From Mycolicibacterium psychrotolerans (lineage in GTDB: Bacteria > Actinomycetota > Actinomycetes > Mycobacteriales > Mycobacteriaceae), in contig NZ_AP022574.1 of NCBI RefSeq assembly GCF_010729305.1, positions 868,001 through 932,000 of the forward strand: a DNA stretch of 64,000 nt, given 5' to 3'. This document shows positions 46,466 through 55,152 of this stretch, piece by piece (the first letter of the stretch is position 1; each line of letters begins with the position of its first letter). The notes beneath the pieces are model-generated. The model did not search any database and was not told the DNA's origin. It was given only the letters and a program-made list of their open reading frames with translations. Both the position numbers and the translations under genes were made by a program.

Positions 46466-47380
46466 GTGAGCCCGGTACGCATTGGAGACGTCGACGTCGA
46501 GCGAGTCCTGGAATGGGTGGGACCGATCAAAACGGTCGACGAGATGTTCCCCGACACCCCACCCGCCGCCTGGTCCGACGTGGATCCGCAGCACTGGACG
46601 CGCTCCTCACGGGCCTACCGGGCCGCCATCCAGACCTGGATCCTTCGCTCCGGGGGGCGCACCATCCTGATCGACACCGGGGTCGGCAACGACAGGGAAC
46701 GGCCCCAGGTTCCGACCTTCGATCATCTGAATACCGATTTCTTGCAACGGCTTTCTGACCTCGGCATCCAGCCCGCCGATGTCGACGTGGTCATCAACAC
46801 CCACATCCACTACGACCACGTCGGCTGGAACACCCGACGGGATGGCGCGTCGTGGGTGCCCACCTTCCCGAACGCCACCTACTTGGTGCCGCAATTGGAT
46901 TACGACTACTTCCATCCCGACAACGCCGGGCGGACGCGGCCACCGCAGACCGAGGACGAGCGGGCGCGTTTCGCCGGGATCCGTCTCGTGTTCGAGGACA
47001 GCATCGCGCCGGTGGCCGTCGCGGGGCAGCTTCACACCTGGCAGCACGGCCACAGCGTGGACCCGTACCTGCGTCTGGAGCCCGCCCCCGGACACACTCC
47101 AGGGTCGTCGGTCGTGTGGCTGGACACGGGAGCGGGCGCGGTCTTCGTCGGCGACCTCGTCCACACGCCTGTACAACTCGGCCGTCCCCACGACCGGTGC
47201 GCCTTCGATCTCGACCCGCAGCAGGCCCGCATCAGCCGGCGCGCCGTGCTCGGCGCCGCCGCACGCACCGGGGCCACCATCTTCCCCGCCCACTTCGCGG
47301 GCCGCGGTGCCGCCGTCATCACCCCCGCCAGCGACGACGGCTACGACATAGAGCGGTGGGCACCGCTCCCCGCTCTGTAG
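46466..47380 (+). CDS. Metallo-beta-lactamase-fold hydrolase
   Basis: This 304-residue MBL-fold protein has the metal signature THIHYDH near residue 112. The further ligands are GHTPGS, the GDLVH aspartate and a late PAHF histidine, so a dinuclear zinc site looks complete. The spacing resembles lactonase or organic-ester hydrolase members (AHL-lactonase-like) more than true beta-lactamases, and there is no signal peptide. Substrate unknown. The GTG follows GGAGGA by 5 bases; longer in-frame starts would add unsupported sequence. Confidence 0.87.
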   Translation: MSPVRIGDVDVERVLEWVGPIKTVDEMFPDTPPAAWSDVDPQHWTRSSRAYRAAIQTWILRSGGRTILIDTGVGNDRERPQVPTFDHLNTDFLQRLSDLGIQPADVDVVINTHIHYDHVGWNTRRDGASWVPTFPNATYLVPQLDYDYFHPDNAGRTRPPQTEDERARFAGIRLVFEDSIAPVAVAGQLHTWQHGHSVDPYLRLEPAPGHTPGSSVVWLDTGAGAVFVGDLVHTPVQLGRPHDRCAFDLDPQQARISRRAVLGAAARTGATIFPAHFAGRGAAVITPASDDGYDIERWAPLPAL

Positions 47381-47454
47381 GGCGGACGGCTGCAGCCCCG
47401 CTGTACAGGTGCTTTCACGACCGGGGCCCGATTCCGCTCTTGTTAGTCTGTTCC

Positions 47455-47895
47455 ATGCCCCGAAAACTCACTGACGAGCAAATTGAGGCCCTTCTCGATA
47501 GCCGCCCGGGCTGGGCGATTCTGAGCACCATCGACCAGGATGGACTCCCGCATACCGTGCCCCTTGGATACTTTCGCCTCGACCGCGACATCATCATGGG
47601 TGTGCGGGATGGGACGCGCAAAGTCGCCAACGTCGAGAGCAATCCGAAGGTGAGCGTCATGCTCGAAGACGGGTCCACTATGGCGGACATAAGGGGGGTG
47701 ATGTTCCAAGGTCACGCCCGCATCGTTCGCGAACCAAGCGAAGCACTTCAGCTTGCGCGGGAAGGGGCCCGGGCGCGAGGTGTGCCAGAGGCGGAGTGGC
47801 CTACCGCATCCAGGCCGGGCTCTGCCTACATCCGCATGACACCGGTGAGAACTTTGTCTTGGGATTACTCAGATCCGACGTCGGACCACGCGTAG
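47455..47895 (+). CDS. Pyridoxamine 5'-phosphate oxidase-fold (FDOR-like) protein
   Basis: This 146-residue split-barrel protein starts with an N-terminal helix followed by GWAILSTIDQDGLPHTVPLGY. IIMGVRDGTRKVANVESNPKV (in part) and the late strand SAYIRMTPVRTLSWDY come after. In mycobacteria this fold covers F420- or flavin-dependent oxidoreductases and haem-binding proteins. Which cofactor applies is not clear from sequence. The ATG has a TAGTCT box 5 bases upstream, slightly tight for a leaderless start, and no strong ribosome site. Confidence 0.82.
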   Translation: MPRKLTDEQIEALLDSRPGWAILSTIDQDGLPHTVPLGYFRLDRDIIMGVRDGTRKVANVESNPKVSVMLEDGSTMADIRGVMFQGHARIVREPSEALQLAREGARARGVPEAEWPTASRPGSAYIRMTPVRTLSWDYSDPTSDHA

Positions 47896-48089
47896 CGCCC
47901 CCAGCCATCGCGGGATGCGACCGCTCCGATCTGATTGCACGACAACCGGTTCACTGCACGGCGGCGCCGGCAAGCCTGGCCGACCGGGCCAGGGCGCACG
48001 TTCCTGGATCTGCCGGCGGGCAGGTTCGTTCACGACTCGTCCTGCAGCAGTTCACCGGTTCTTGCCGGCCGGCGGATGATGATGACGCG

Positions 48090-49314
48090 ATGTCGTGGTC
48101 GATCGCCGGGCTGGCGGCCGTGCTGGTGGTCTGGTCACTGTTCGCGCGCCGGCTCAGGCGCTGGCAGATCACCCCGGCGCTGATCCTGGTGCTCGCTGGA
48201 ACCTCTTTCGGCTTCCTCACCGATGATGCACTCGCAGGCCGCCTCGAGGCTCGTGTCGTCGAGCCCACCATCGAGGCGATCTTGGCGATTGTGCTGTTCG
48301 AACACGCAACCCGAGTTCGCGACGGATTCTTCGGCGGCCACACCCGCATCGTGCTCCGGCTGCTCTTCATCGCGCTGCCGGTCGGCTTGGCGCTGGCCGT
48401 GATTCTCGGCGCCGGCTTGATGCCCAGTCTCACGTTGGCGCAGCTTCTCGTGCTCGCGTGTGTGGTGGTCCCCGTCGACTTTGCGCCGGTGGTGTCCTTC
48501 CTGCACGATCCTCGGATTCCCGAGCGGGTCCGCCACGTGTTCAACATCGAGGAGGGCTACTCCGACGGGGTGATCGCGCCGGTGTTCCTGCTCGCGCTGA
48601 CGATCGCGAGTGGCGAGCACACCCGGGCGGAGGGAGTAATTTACGCGTTGCGGCATGGAATTCCGCACGTCGCCATCGCTGTCGTGCTCGGCGTCGGCAT
48701 CGGTGCGGCGGCCGCGTGGTGTGCCAACGCAGCCGACCGCCGCGGACTGATGACCGAACAGTCTCGCCGACTGCTGATGCTCGGTGTGCCGGTGCTGACC
48801 TACACCCCTCAACGTCGGCGTACACGGCAACGGCATCGTCGCGGCGTTCGTCGGCGGCATCGCCTACCACAGTGTGCGGCGCTACGTCGATGAGGAGCGC
48901 GAGCAGGAGTACATCGACGACGTCGGATTCGTCCTCGCGGCGGTGGTGTGGTTCGTGTTCGGCGCCGTCGTGTGGGAGAAGCTGCACGACGGAGTCGCCG
49001 TGAGTCAAGTGGTCTTCGGGGTGCTGGTGCTGACCGCTGTCCGCGCCATCGCGGTCGCGTTGGCGACGGTGCGGTCGCCGCTGAGCGGCCCAGAGCGGGT
49101 CCTGTTGGCGGGGCTCGGGCCACGTGGCACCGCGAACGTCGCGCTGGCGCTATGGGCCTATATCGTCCTTCCCCCCGGACCGGGCGACACTCTTCTGTCT
49201 GTGGCCATCGTGGTCGTCCTGGGCAGTGTCGTCCTGCACGGCGTCGCCGCGCCGATCCTGGTGAGCCGGGTGGATTCTCGCGTCGCCGCCGGGGCGTGGC
49301 GGCAATCAAACTGA
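48090..49314 (+). pseudogene. CPA1-type Na+/H+ antiporter interrupted by a frameshift
   Basis: The 5' part (to about 48804) encodes several transmembrane helices of a NhaP-like cation:proton antiporter, with LFEHATRVR and VVPVDFAPVVSF as the ion-binding region. At 48805-48808, a run of four C, the frame shifts by one base. The starting frame then becomes Arg-rich and ends at 48893. The +1-shifted frame resumes LNVGVHGNGIVAAFVGGIAYH and runs through four or more helices to 49314. Removing one C would give an uninterrupted protein of about 407 residues. It is either a recent pseudogene, a homopolymer sequencing error or, less likely, programmed slippage. The start at 48090 is the best of several and has no strong ribosome site. 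Confidence 0.78.
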
Positions 49315-49327
49315 CTGCGGGGAGTGC

Positions 49328-49341
49328 ATACCCTGCGGTAT
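49328..49341. promoter_or_regulatory. Predicted TetR operator, copy 1 (acyl-CoA dehydrogenase)
   Basis: ATACC-CTGC-GGTAT is a perfect 5+4+5 palindrome, extended to CATACC/GGTATG. It lies 39 bases before the acyl-CoA dehydrogenase GTG. The same half-sites and spacing recur at 53336 and 56667. The local TetR protein (50552-51133) is the obvious candidate; binding is not shown. Confidence 0.65.
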
Positions 49342-49380
49342 GGTGTCGCTGATCGCCACTGCGAGACGAAGAGGTACCCT

Positions 49381-50520
49381 GTGAGCCTGCAATTGACCGA
49401 CGAACAGCAGAGCATGGTCTCCACCATCCGTGAGTTCGCCGCCAAGGAGTGCGGCACCCGAGAACAGCGCCTGGCGCTCACCGACGGCGGAAGAACGCAC
49501 CACAACTCCCAAATCGCCGGCAAACTCGCGGATCTGGGGTTTCTGGGCCTCTCCATCCCGGAGGAATACGGCGGCGCCGGCGGCGGGCTGTTCGACGCTT
49601 GCCTGTTCCTCGAGGAGATGGCCTACAACCAGATCCCACTGGGCAGCTTCGGCGTCACGCTCATCGTCGCCCATATCTATCTGAACTTCGCCTCGGAAGA
49701 CGTCAAGAAGGAGGTTCTGGGCGCCGTGGTGGCGGGAACACCGACGGCTGTGGCGATGTCCGAGCCGGGGTCTGGGTCTGACGTCGGATCACTGCGCTGC
49801 AAGGCCGAGAAGGTCGACGGGGGCTACCGCCTCAACGGGCAGAAGACGTGGATCTCCAACGGCCACCTGGCTGATCACATCCTGCTGGTCGCCCGAACTT
49901 CCGACAGCGGCGACAAGCACCAGGGCATCACGATGCTGTCGGTGCCGGTCGCCACGCCCGGCATCGAGATCCGGCCGATTGCGACCATGGGCCTCGAGGT
50001 CAACGATGTGTTCTTCACCGACGCCGAGGTTGGCCAGGAGCGCCTGGTCGGCGTGGAGGGTCAGGGCTGGATGCAGTTGATGGCCGGGTTGAACACCGAA
50101 CGGGTGATCGTCGGCGCGATCGCGCTCGGTCAGGCCCGGCGCGCCTTCGAGGACACGCTGGCGTACGTCAAGACCCGCGAGCAGTTCGGCCGCCCGGTCG
50201 GCACCTTCCAGGCGCTGTCACATCGGCTGGCTGAACTGGCCACCGAGATCGAATGCACCCGGCTGCTGGTCCATGACGTCGCGCAACGCGTGGACGAGAA
50301 TCCCGGCAAGCTGATGCCGCGGGAGGCATCGATGGTCAAACTGAAGGCCACCGAACTCGCGAAAGCCGCGGCGCTGGAAGGTATTCAGATGATGGGCGGG
50401 ATGGGCTACACCGTCGAGGGTGGGATGGAGGAGCAGCTCCGCGCGGTGCTGCCCGGCACCATCGCCGGTGGCAGCAGCGAGATCCAGCGCGACATCATCG
50501 CCAAGACCCTGGGACTGTGA
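49381..50520 (+). CDS. Acyl-CoA dehydrogenase
   Basis: This 379-residue flavoprotein introduces a double bond into acyl-CoA substrates. Both family signatures are present: AMSEPGSGSDVG for the FAD/substrate region, and QMMGGMGYTVEGG near the C-terminus. TREQFGRPVG and the terminal IAGGSSEIQRDIIAKTLG are also typical. The substrate could be a branched or ring-bearing acyl-CoA rather than a straight chain. The GTG follows AAGAGG. The upstream palindrome suggests repression by the neighbouring TetR protein, encoded convergently 31 bases downstream. Confidence 0.93.
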   Translation: MSLQLTDEQQSMVSTIREFAAKECGTREQRLALTDGGRTHHNSQIAGKLADLGFLGLSIPEEYGGAGGGLFDACLFLEEMAYNQIPLGSFGVTLIVAHIYLNFASEDVKKEVLGAVVAGTPTAVAMSEPGSGSDVGSLRCKAEKVDGGYRLNGQKTWISNGHLADHILLVARTSDSGDKHQGITMLSVPVATPGIEIRPIATMGLEVNDVFFTDAEVGQERLVGVEGQGWMQLMAGLNTERVIVGAIALGQARRAFEDTLAYVKTREQFGRPVGTFQALSHRLAELATEIECTRLLVHDVAQRVDENPGKLMPREASMVKLKATELAKAAALEGIQMMGGMGYTVEGGMEEQLRAVLPGTIAGGSSEIQRDIIAKTLGL

Positions 50521-50551
50521 GCCAGACCAGGCCCAAAGGCAGGGGGCGGGA

Positions 50552-51133
50552 TCAGCCGGCCCTCGTGCCCCCCAGCACCTCGGCGCCGTAGCAGGCCTCG
50601 GTCATCTTCGTCATCTGGTTGAGCAGCTTGCGCATCCGGCGGGTGTTCACCGGGCGGTGGGCCAACTGGTTGCCCACCAGCGCCGACAGATAGAGCTCGG
50701 CCAGCAGTGCTGCATCGCGCTTGGGGATGGTGAGCGCGAAGAAGTCGGTGACCATCGCCTCTCGGCTGGCATCCACGCGGTCCACGGCGGCCTTGACCAC
50801 CGGATCGGTGTGCGCCCAGACGCGCAGCGCCGCCTCGGCGTCGTGGGGAATCGTGTCGACGAGGGTGGATAGCAGGCGGTACTTGGTTCCCACCGCGTCG
50901 ATCCGGTCGGCCGCCTCCTTGGCCTCGAGGGTGCTTTCTCGTTCCCAGGTCTCGAGCAACGCGGTGACGAAGCCCGACCAGCCACCGAAGTGGTGGTAGA
51001 AGCTGCCCTTGCTGACCCCGAGTTCGTCGCACAGCGCCGCGATCGTCAGGGAGTCGTGGCTGCCCTCAGCCAGCAGTCGCAGCGCGACGTCGTAATAGTC
51101 GTGTTGCGTCAGCCTCGATGTGGTCGCGGTCAT
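50552..51133 (-). CDS. TetR family transcriptional regulator
   Basis: This 193-residue TetR-type repressor has an N-terminal helix-turn-helix (LTIAALCDELGVSKGSFYHHF in part, with GVSKGSFYHHF as recognition helix) and an all-helical ligand domain. It sits inside the catabolic cluster, convergent with the acyl-CoA dehydrogenase gene and upstream of the SDR gene on the same strand. Three identical palindromes in the cluster are its likely operators, and an acyl-CoA intermediate its likely ligand; both are inference. No copy of the palindrome precedes its own gene, so it is probably not autoregulated by that motif. A TAGCAT box lies 9 bases before the ATG. Confidence 0.9.
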   Translation of the reverse strand: MTATTSRLTQHDYYDVALRLLAEGSHDSLTIAALCDELGVSKGSFYHHFGGWSGFVTALLETWERESTLEAKEAADRIDAVGTKYRLLSTLVDTIPHDAEAALRVWAHTDPVVKAAVDRVDASREAMVTDFFALTIPKRDAALLAELYLSALVGNQLAHRPVNTRRMRKLLNQMTKMTEACYGAEVLGGTRAG

Positions 51134-51164
51134 CGTGCCGCCATGCTATCGGCCATCACGGCCA

Positions 51165-52061
51165 CTAGCTGAGCAGCTTGCCGAGCACGGCGAGTTCACC
51201 CTGGGCGTTGTCCGGGATGACGTAGTCGGTCAGGTCCCGCGCTTCGCCGATGTGAGCGGCGACATCCTCGGCGGTGGGAACGGTGCCCGTGCCGGAGAAC
51301 CAGCCCTGCGCCACGCCGACGAACGCGCGGGCATAACGGCCGGCGCCGACGGAGAACACCTCATGTGTCAGCGGGCACTCCCGTGAGCTCAGGTACAGGG
51401 CCAGAGGAGTGACGTACTCCGGGTCGAGCATCTGCGCCATCGGACCGAGGAGTTCCTCGGTCAGCCGGGTCCGGGCGATCGGCGCGATCGCATTGGACTG
51501 GATGCCGTTCTTCGCGCCCTCGATGGCAATGGTGTTCGACAGTCCGACCAGTCCCATCTTGGCCGACGAGTAGTTGGTCTGCCCGAAATTGCCGAACAGG
51601 CCGGCCGAGGTGGTGAAGAGGAACCGGCCGTACTTCTGCTCGCGCATCACCTTGTAGGCGGGCTGGCTGACGTAGAAGGCGCCGCGCAAGTGGACGTCGA
51701 AGATGTCGTCCATCTCCTGGAAGGTCAAGTTGTGGAAGCTCTTGTCCCGCAGGATGCCCGCGTTGTTGATGACGATGTCGACCCGGCCGAAGGCGTTGAT
51801 CGCAGCGTCGACGATGGATTGACCGCCCTCTGGTGTGGCCACTGAGTCCATGTTGGCGACCGCCCGGCCCCCGGCCTTGGTGATCTCGTCGACGACGACC
51901 TGCGCGGCCGGACCGGAGCCCAGGCCGTGCACGTCGACGCCGAGGTCGTTGACCACCACGGCGGCGCCGCGGCGGGCGAGCTCTTCGGCGTACGTGCGCC
52001 CCAGCCCGTGGCCCGCGCCGGTGACGATGGCGACCTGCTCATCGAATCGAATTTCAGCCAT
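51165..52061 (-). CDS. SDR of the MFE-2/17-beta-HSD4 type
   Basis: This 298-residue short-chain dehydrogenase resembles the (3R)-hydroxyacyl-CoA dehydrogenase domain of peroxisomal multifunctional enzyme 2. The cofactor site is TGAGHGLG, followed by VNDLGVDVHG, NNAGILRDKSF and the catalytic NYSSAK. The LRDKSFHNLT stretch is characteristic of that group. It would oxidise the product of the MaoC-type hydratase in the same cluster. The ATG lies 35 bases after the thiolase stop on the same strand, so the two are co-transcribed. Confidence 0.9.
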   Translation of the reverse strand: MAEIRFDEQVAIVTGAGHGLGRTYAEELARRGAAVVVNDLGVDVHGLGSGPAAQVVVDEITKAGGRAVANMDSVATPEGGQSIVDAAINAFGRVDIVINNAGILRDKSFHNLTFQEMDDIFDVHLRGAFYVSQPAYKVMREQKYGRFLFTTSAGLFGNFGQTNYSSAKMGLVGLSNTIAIEGAKNGIQSNAIAPIARTRLTEELLGPMAQMLDPEYVTPLALYLSSRECPLTHEVFSVGAGRYARAFVGVAQGWFSGTGTVPTAEDVAAHIGEARDLTDYVIPDNAQGELAVLGKLLS

Positions 52062-52096
52062 GAAAGTCCCTCTGCTCGTGTTGTTTCGGTGCCCGA

Positions 52097-53293
52097 TCAG
52101 CGGGTGGGCCTGGCATAGATGGTGACGACGCCTGCCCCACCGAGCCCGAGGTTGTGCTGCAGCGCGTACGTGGCGCCCTCGACCTGCCGCGCCCCGGCGG
52201 TACCGCGCAGCTGCCACGTCATCTCGTTGCACTGGGCGAGCCCGGTCGCGCCGAGCGGATGTCCCTTCGAGATCAGCCCGCCGGACGGGTTGACCACCCA
52301 GCGTCCGCCGTAGGTGGTGTCCTGCTTGTCGACGAGCAGATGCCCTTCGCCTTCGGCCGCCAAGCCGAGAGCCTCATAGGTCAGCACCTCGTTGACCGAG
52401 AAGCAGTCGTGCAGTTCTATGACGTCGATGTCCTCCGGCCCCACACCCGCCTGGTCATAGGCGCGCTGCGCCGCCCGCTTGGACACGTCGGCGCCGACGA
52501 TCTTGATGGCCGACGGCGGGTCGAAACTGTTCTGTTGATCGGTTTCCATTGCCTGGCCGATGATCTCGATGGCCCGGTCCCACAGATCGTGTTCATCGAC
52601 GAACCGCTCGCTGGCCAGGATGCTCGCGGCAGAGCCGTCGGAGGTGGGGGAGCACTGCAATTTGGTCAGCGGCGGTGCGACGGCGGCCGATTCCTTGACC
52701 TCGTCGAGGGTGAAGTCCTTCTGGAACTGGGCGTAGGGGTTGTTGACCGAGTGGTGGTGGTTCTTCCAGCCGATCCAGGCGAAGTGCTCGGGGGTGGAGC
52801 CGTACTTCTGCATGTGCTCCTGGCCGGCGCGGGCGAACATCTCCAGGGTGACTGGTGCTCCACTGGGCGGCCCCATTCCGGCCAGCACGCTCAGGTGCTT
52901 GTCCAACGGACCCGGCAGCCCGCCGCCGTCCATGCTGAGGCTGCCCGGCGCCATCTGTTCGAAGCCGAATGCCAGGGCGCAGTCGAGTGCGCCGGAGCCG
53001 ACGGCCTGACGGGCCAGGTACAAGCCGGTAGATCCCGAAGCGCAGGCGTTGTTCACATTGATCACAGGGACTCCGGTGAGCCCGACCTCGTAGAGGGCGC
53101 GCTGGCCCGAGCAGGTCGGTGCTTGGACGAAACTGGCGAACGCGGTCTGGATGTCGGAATAGCCGATGCCGGCGTCCTTCAGAGCGGCGGGCACGGACTC
53201 CTGGACCATCTCCGGGAAGCTCCAGTTCTCCCTCCGTCCGGGCTTCTCGAACTTGGTCATGCCGGACCCGATGACGAATACCCGTCCACTCAT
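52097..53293 (-). CDS. SCP2/SCP-x-type thiolase (lipid-transfer protein family)
   Basis: This 398-residue thiolase-fold protein has the nucleophile motif NNACASGST (Cys84), HDCFS and GHPLGATG. It therefore keeps the residues for thiolytic cleavage, unlike the aldolase-type Ltp2 group. SCP-x-type thiolases shorten branched or sterol side-chain CoA esters. The ATG follows GGAG. The gene heads the leftward unit with the MFE-2-like SDR. The divergent 109-base gap to the MaoC gene carries operator copy 2. Confidence 0.92.
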   Translation of the reverse strand: MSGRVFVIGSGMTKFEKPGRRENWSFPEMVQESVPAALKDAGIGYSDIQTAFASFVQAPTCSGQRALYEVGLTGVPVINVNNACASGSTGLYLARQAVGSGALDCALAFGFEQMAPGSLSMDGGGLPGPLDKHLSVLAGMGPPSGAPVTLEMFARAGQEHMQKYGSTPEHFAWIGWKNHHHSVNNPYAQFQKDFTLDEVKESAAVAPPLTKLQCSPTSDGSAASILASERFVDEHDLWDRAIEIIGQAMETDQQNSFDPPSAIKIVGADVSKRAAQRAYDQAGVGPEDIDVIELHDCFSVNEVLTYEALGLAAEGEGHLLVDKQDTTYGGRWVVNPSGGLISKGHPLGATGLAQCNEMTWQLRGTAGARQVEGATYALQHNLGLGGAGVVTIYARPTR

Positions 53294-53335
53294 CTCCAGT
53301 ACTCCTTTGCAGTAAACGAATCAGCCGGACAAAGA

Positions 53336-53349
53336 ATACCATCGGGTAT
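53336..53349. promoter_or_regulatory. Predicted TetR operator, copy 2 (thiolase / MaoC divergent promoter)
   Basis: ATACC-ATCG-GGTAT repeats the 5+4+5 palindrome. A further GGTAT half-site follows directly at 53350-53354. It is centred in the 109-base gap between the divergent thiolase and MaoC genes and could control both. Confidence 0.7.
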
Positions 53350-53402
53350 GGTATTGGCGGTCGGTCCGACCCCACGGGCCTTCCGCGACGAGGAGTGTGC
53401 AG

Positions 53403-54254
53403 ATGCCGATCGATCCGTCCATCGTGGGCAGCGAACTCGGGTCCTTCACCGGTTCCTGGGACGCCGACGACGTCATCCTCTACCACCTGGGCCTCGGAGC
53501 CGGTGTGCCGCAGACCGATCCCGGCGAATTGCAGTACTGCCTGGAGGATCGCCTGAAGGTGCTGCCGAGCTTCTCGGTGAACGGTCCGATGGGCGTCATG
53601 GCGAGTCTGCTGAAACTTGAAGGCGCGAGCTTTCCCCCCACGGCGTTGCTGCACGGCGAGCACGAGATGATCGTGCACCGGCCGCTGCCGCCGTCGGCGA
53701 AGGTAACCCACAATGGCCGGGTGGCAGAGGTCTGGGACAAGGGCAAGGCGGCTCTGCTGGTGGTGGAAGCCGACACCGTCGACGCCGGAGGGTCACCGCT
53801 CGTCACCAATCGCTACTACGCCTTCATCCGGGGGGAGGGCGGATTCGGCGGAGAGAAGGGGCAGCGCCGGGCCGTGGCGATACCGGATCGCACGCCGGAT
53901 GGCTCGGTGCAACGCCCGACGATGCTCCAGCAGGCTCTGCTCTACCGGTTGTGCGGCGACAAGAACCCGATGCATTCCGACCCGGCGATCTCCAAGCTGG
54001 GTGGTTTCGATGTTCCCCTGTTGCACGGGCTGTGCACCTACGGCATCGCCCTGAAAGCCGCCGTCGACGAGGCACTCGATGGCGATGTGACCAAAGTGGC
54101 CAAGTACGCCACCCGCTTCGCCCAGCCGGTCTTTCCCGGAGACACCCTTCAGATCGACATGTGGCGGGAAGGCTCGCAGGTCCTTCTCGGCGTCAGCGCC
54201 ATCGGCAAAGAGGGGCCGACCTTGACGAACACCGTCATCGACCTGAACCCTTGA
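53403..54254 (+). CDS. MaoC-type (R)-specific enoyl-CoA hydratase
   Basis: This 283-residue double-hotdog protein resembles the hydratase-2 part of multifunctional enzyme 2. The catalytic Asp-His motif appears as GDKNPMHSDP in the C-terminal hotdog, followed by GFDVPLLHGLCTYG. It would hydrate trans-2-enoyl-CoA to the (3R)-hydroxy form, complementing the MFE-2-like SDR. The ATG at 53403 follows GAGGAG at a good distance; a GTG at 53397 is an alternative. It is divergent from the thiolase gene. Confidence 0.9.
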   Translation: MPIDPSIVGSELGSFTGSWDADDVILYHLGLGAGVPQTDPGELQYCLEDRLKVLPSFSVNGPMGVMASLLKLEGASFPPTALLHGEHEMIVHRPLPPSAKVTHNGRVAEVWDKGKAALLVVEADTVDAGGSPLVTNRYYAFIRGEGGFGGEKGQRRAVAIPDRTPDGSVQRPTMLQQALLYRLCGDKNPMHSDPAISKLGGFDVPLLHGLCTYGIALKAAVDEALDGDVTKVAKYATRFAQPVFPGDTLQIDMWREGSQVLLGVSAIGKEGPTLTNTVIDLNP

Positions 54255-54293
54255 CGGCGTGAGCGAGCGGGACCTGCAGCGGCAGTCAGCCTT

Positions 54294-55148
54294 TCACCGG
54301 CTTGGCACCGAAGTCGGCGTTGGCTTAACCAAAGCGCGTTCGTTGTACGCAGTGCGAACCGCCGGGTCCGCGGCGTTGATCACCTTGTTCGCCCCGAGCA
54401 CTCGGAGCAGGGGTTCGGTGAGCGCCTTCGGGAGGAACTTGACCGCCACCACGATCGCGCTGAACGTCCACGGCACATAGGTGTGCCGGCGGGGCCGACG
54501 CGCGGTCTGCACTATCGCGGCCGCGATCTGTTCGGGCTTCGCCAACGAGAATCCCCGGGCTTTGATCAAGCCGGCCGTCAGACCGGTTTCGACCTGGCCG
54601 GGGAGGACAACCGATACGTCGACGCCGCTTCCGTGCAACTCCATCCGGGCCGCGTCGGTGAATCCCACGACGAAATGCTTGGAGCCGATGTAATCGGCGA
54701 GGTAGGAGCTGTACACCTCGCCGAACGCCGAGGAGATGTTGATGATGTGGCCCCGTCGCCGAGGCAGCATGCGATCCAGCGCCGCGCGGGTGCCGTTGAC
54801 GACGCCCTTGACGTTCACGTCGAGGACCCTGTCGGCCAGCGCCTGCGGGATCTCGTTCACCCTGGCGACCGGCATGATGCCCGCATTGTTGACCAAGATG
54901 TCGATCGGGCCGACTTCCGCTTCGATACGGTCGCAGGATGCGTCGAACGCTGCCCGGTCGGACACATCGAAAGGTAGAGCCAGGGCGGGCTGCAGGGATT
55001 CGGCCGCCTCCGCCAGGGCCTTTGCGTCGATATCACTGATGACGACCTTCGCACCTTCGTTCGCGAAGGCGCGCGCCGTGGCGGCACCGATACCCCGGGC
55101 AGAGCCGGTGATCATGACCACCTTGCCGCTCAGATTTCTGTTGGTCAT
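54294..55148 (-). CDS. Short-chain dehydrogenase/reductase, P450-linked
   Basis: This 284-residue classical SDR has TGSARGIG at residues 14-21, NNAGIMP, the Ser in NISSAFGE and the catalytic YIGSK. A longer C-terminal extension with a hydrophobic stretch (FSAIVVAVKFLPKAL) suggests membrane association or binding of a bulky substrate. It lies 4 bases after the P450 stop on the same strand, so it probably oxidises the alcohol made by the P450. The substrate is unknown. Confidence 0.88.
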   Translation of the reverse strand: MTNRNLSGKVVMITGSARGIGAATARAFANEGAKVVISDIDAKALAEAAESLQPALALPFDVSDRAAFDASCDRIEAEVGPIDILVNNAGIMPVARVNEIPQALADRVLDVNVKGVVNGTRAALDRMLPRRRGHIINISSAFGEVYSSYLADYIGSKHFVVGFTDAARMELHGSGVDVSVVLPGQVETGLTAGLIKARGFSLAKPEQIAAAIVQTARRPRRHTYVPWTFSAIVVAVKFLPKALTEPLLRVLGANKVINAADPAVRTAYNERALVKPTPTSVPSR

Positions 55149-55152
55149 GTTC

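Noticed and set aside
47896..48089. Coding extension of the antiporter upstream of 48090
   Set aside because: The in-frame translation is unlike any membrane protein and continues from another frame of the preceding gene.
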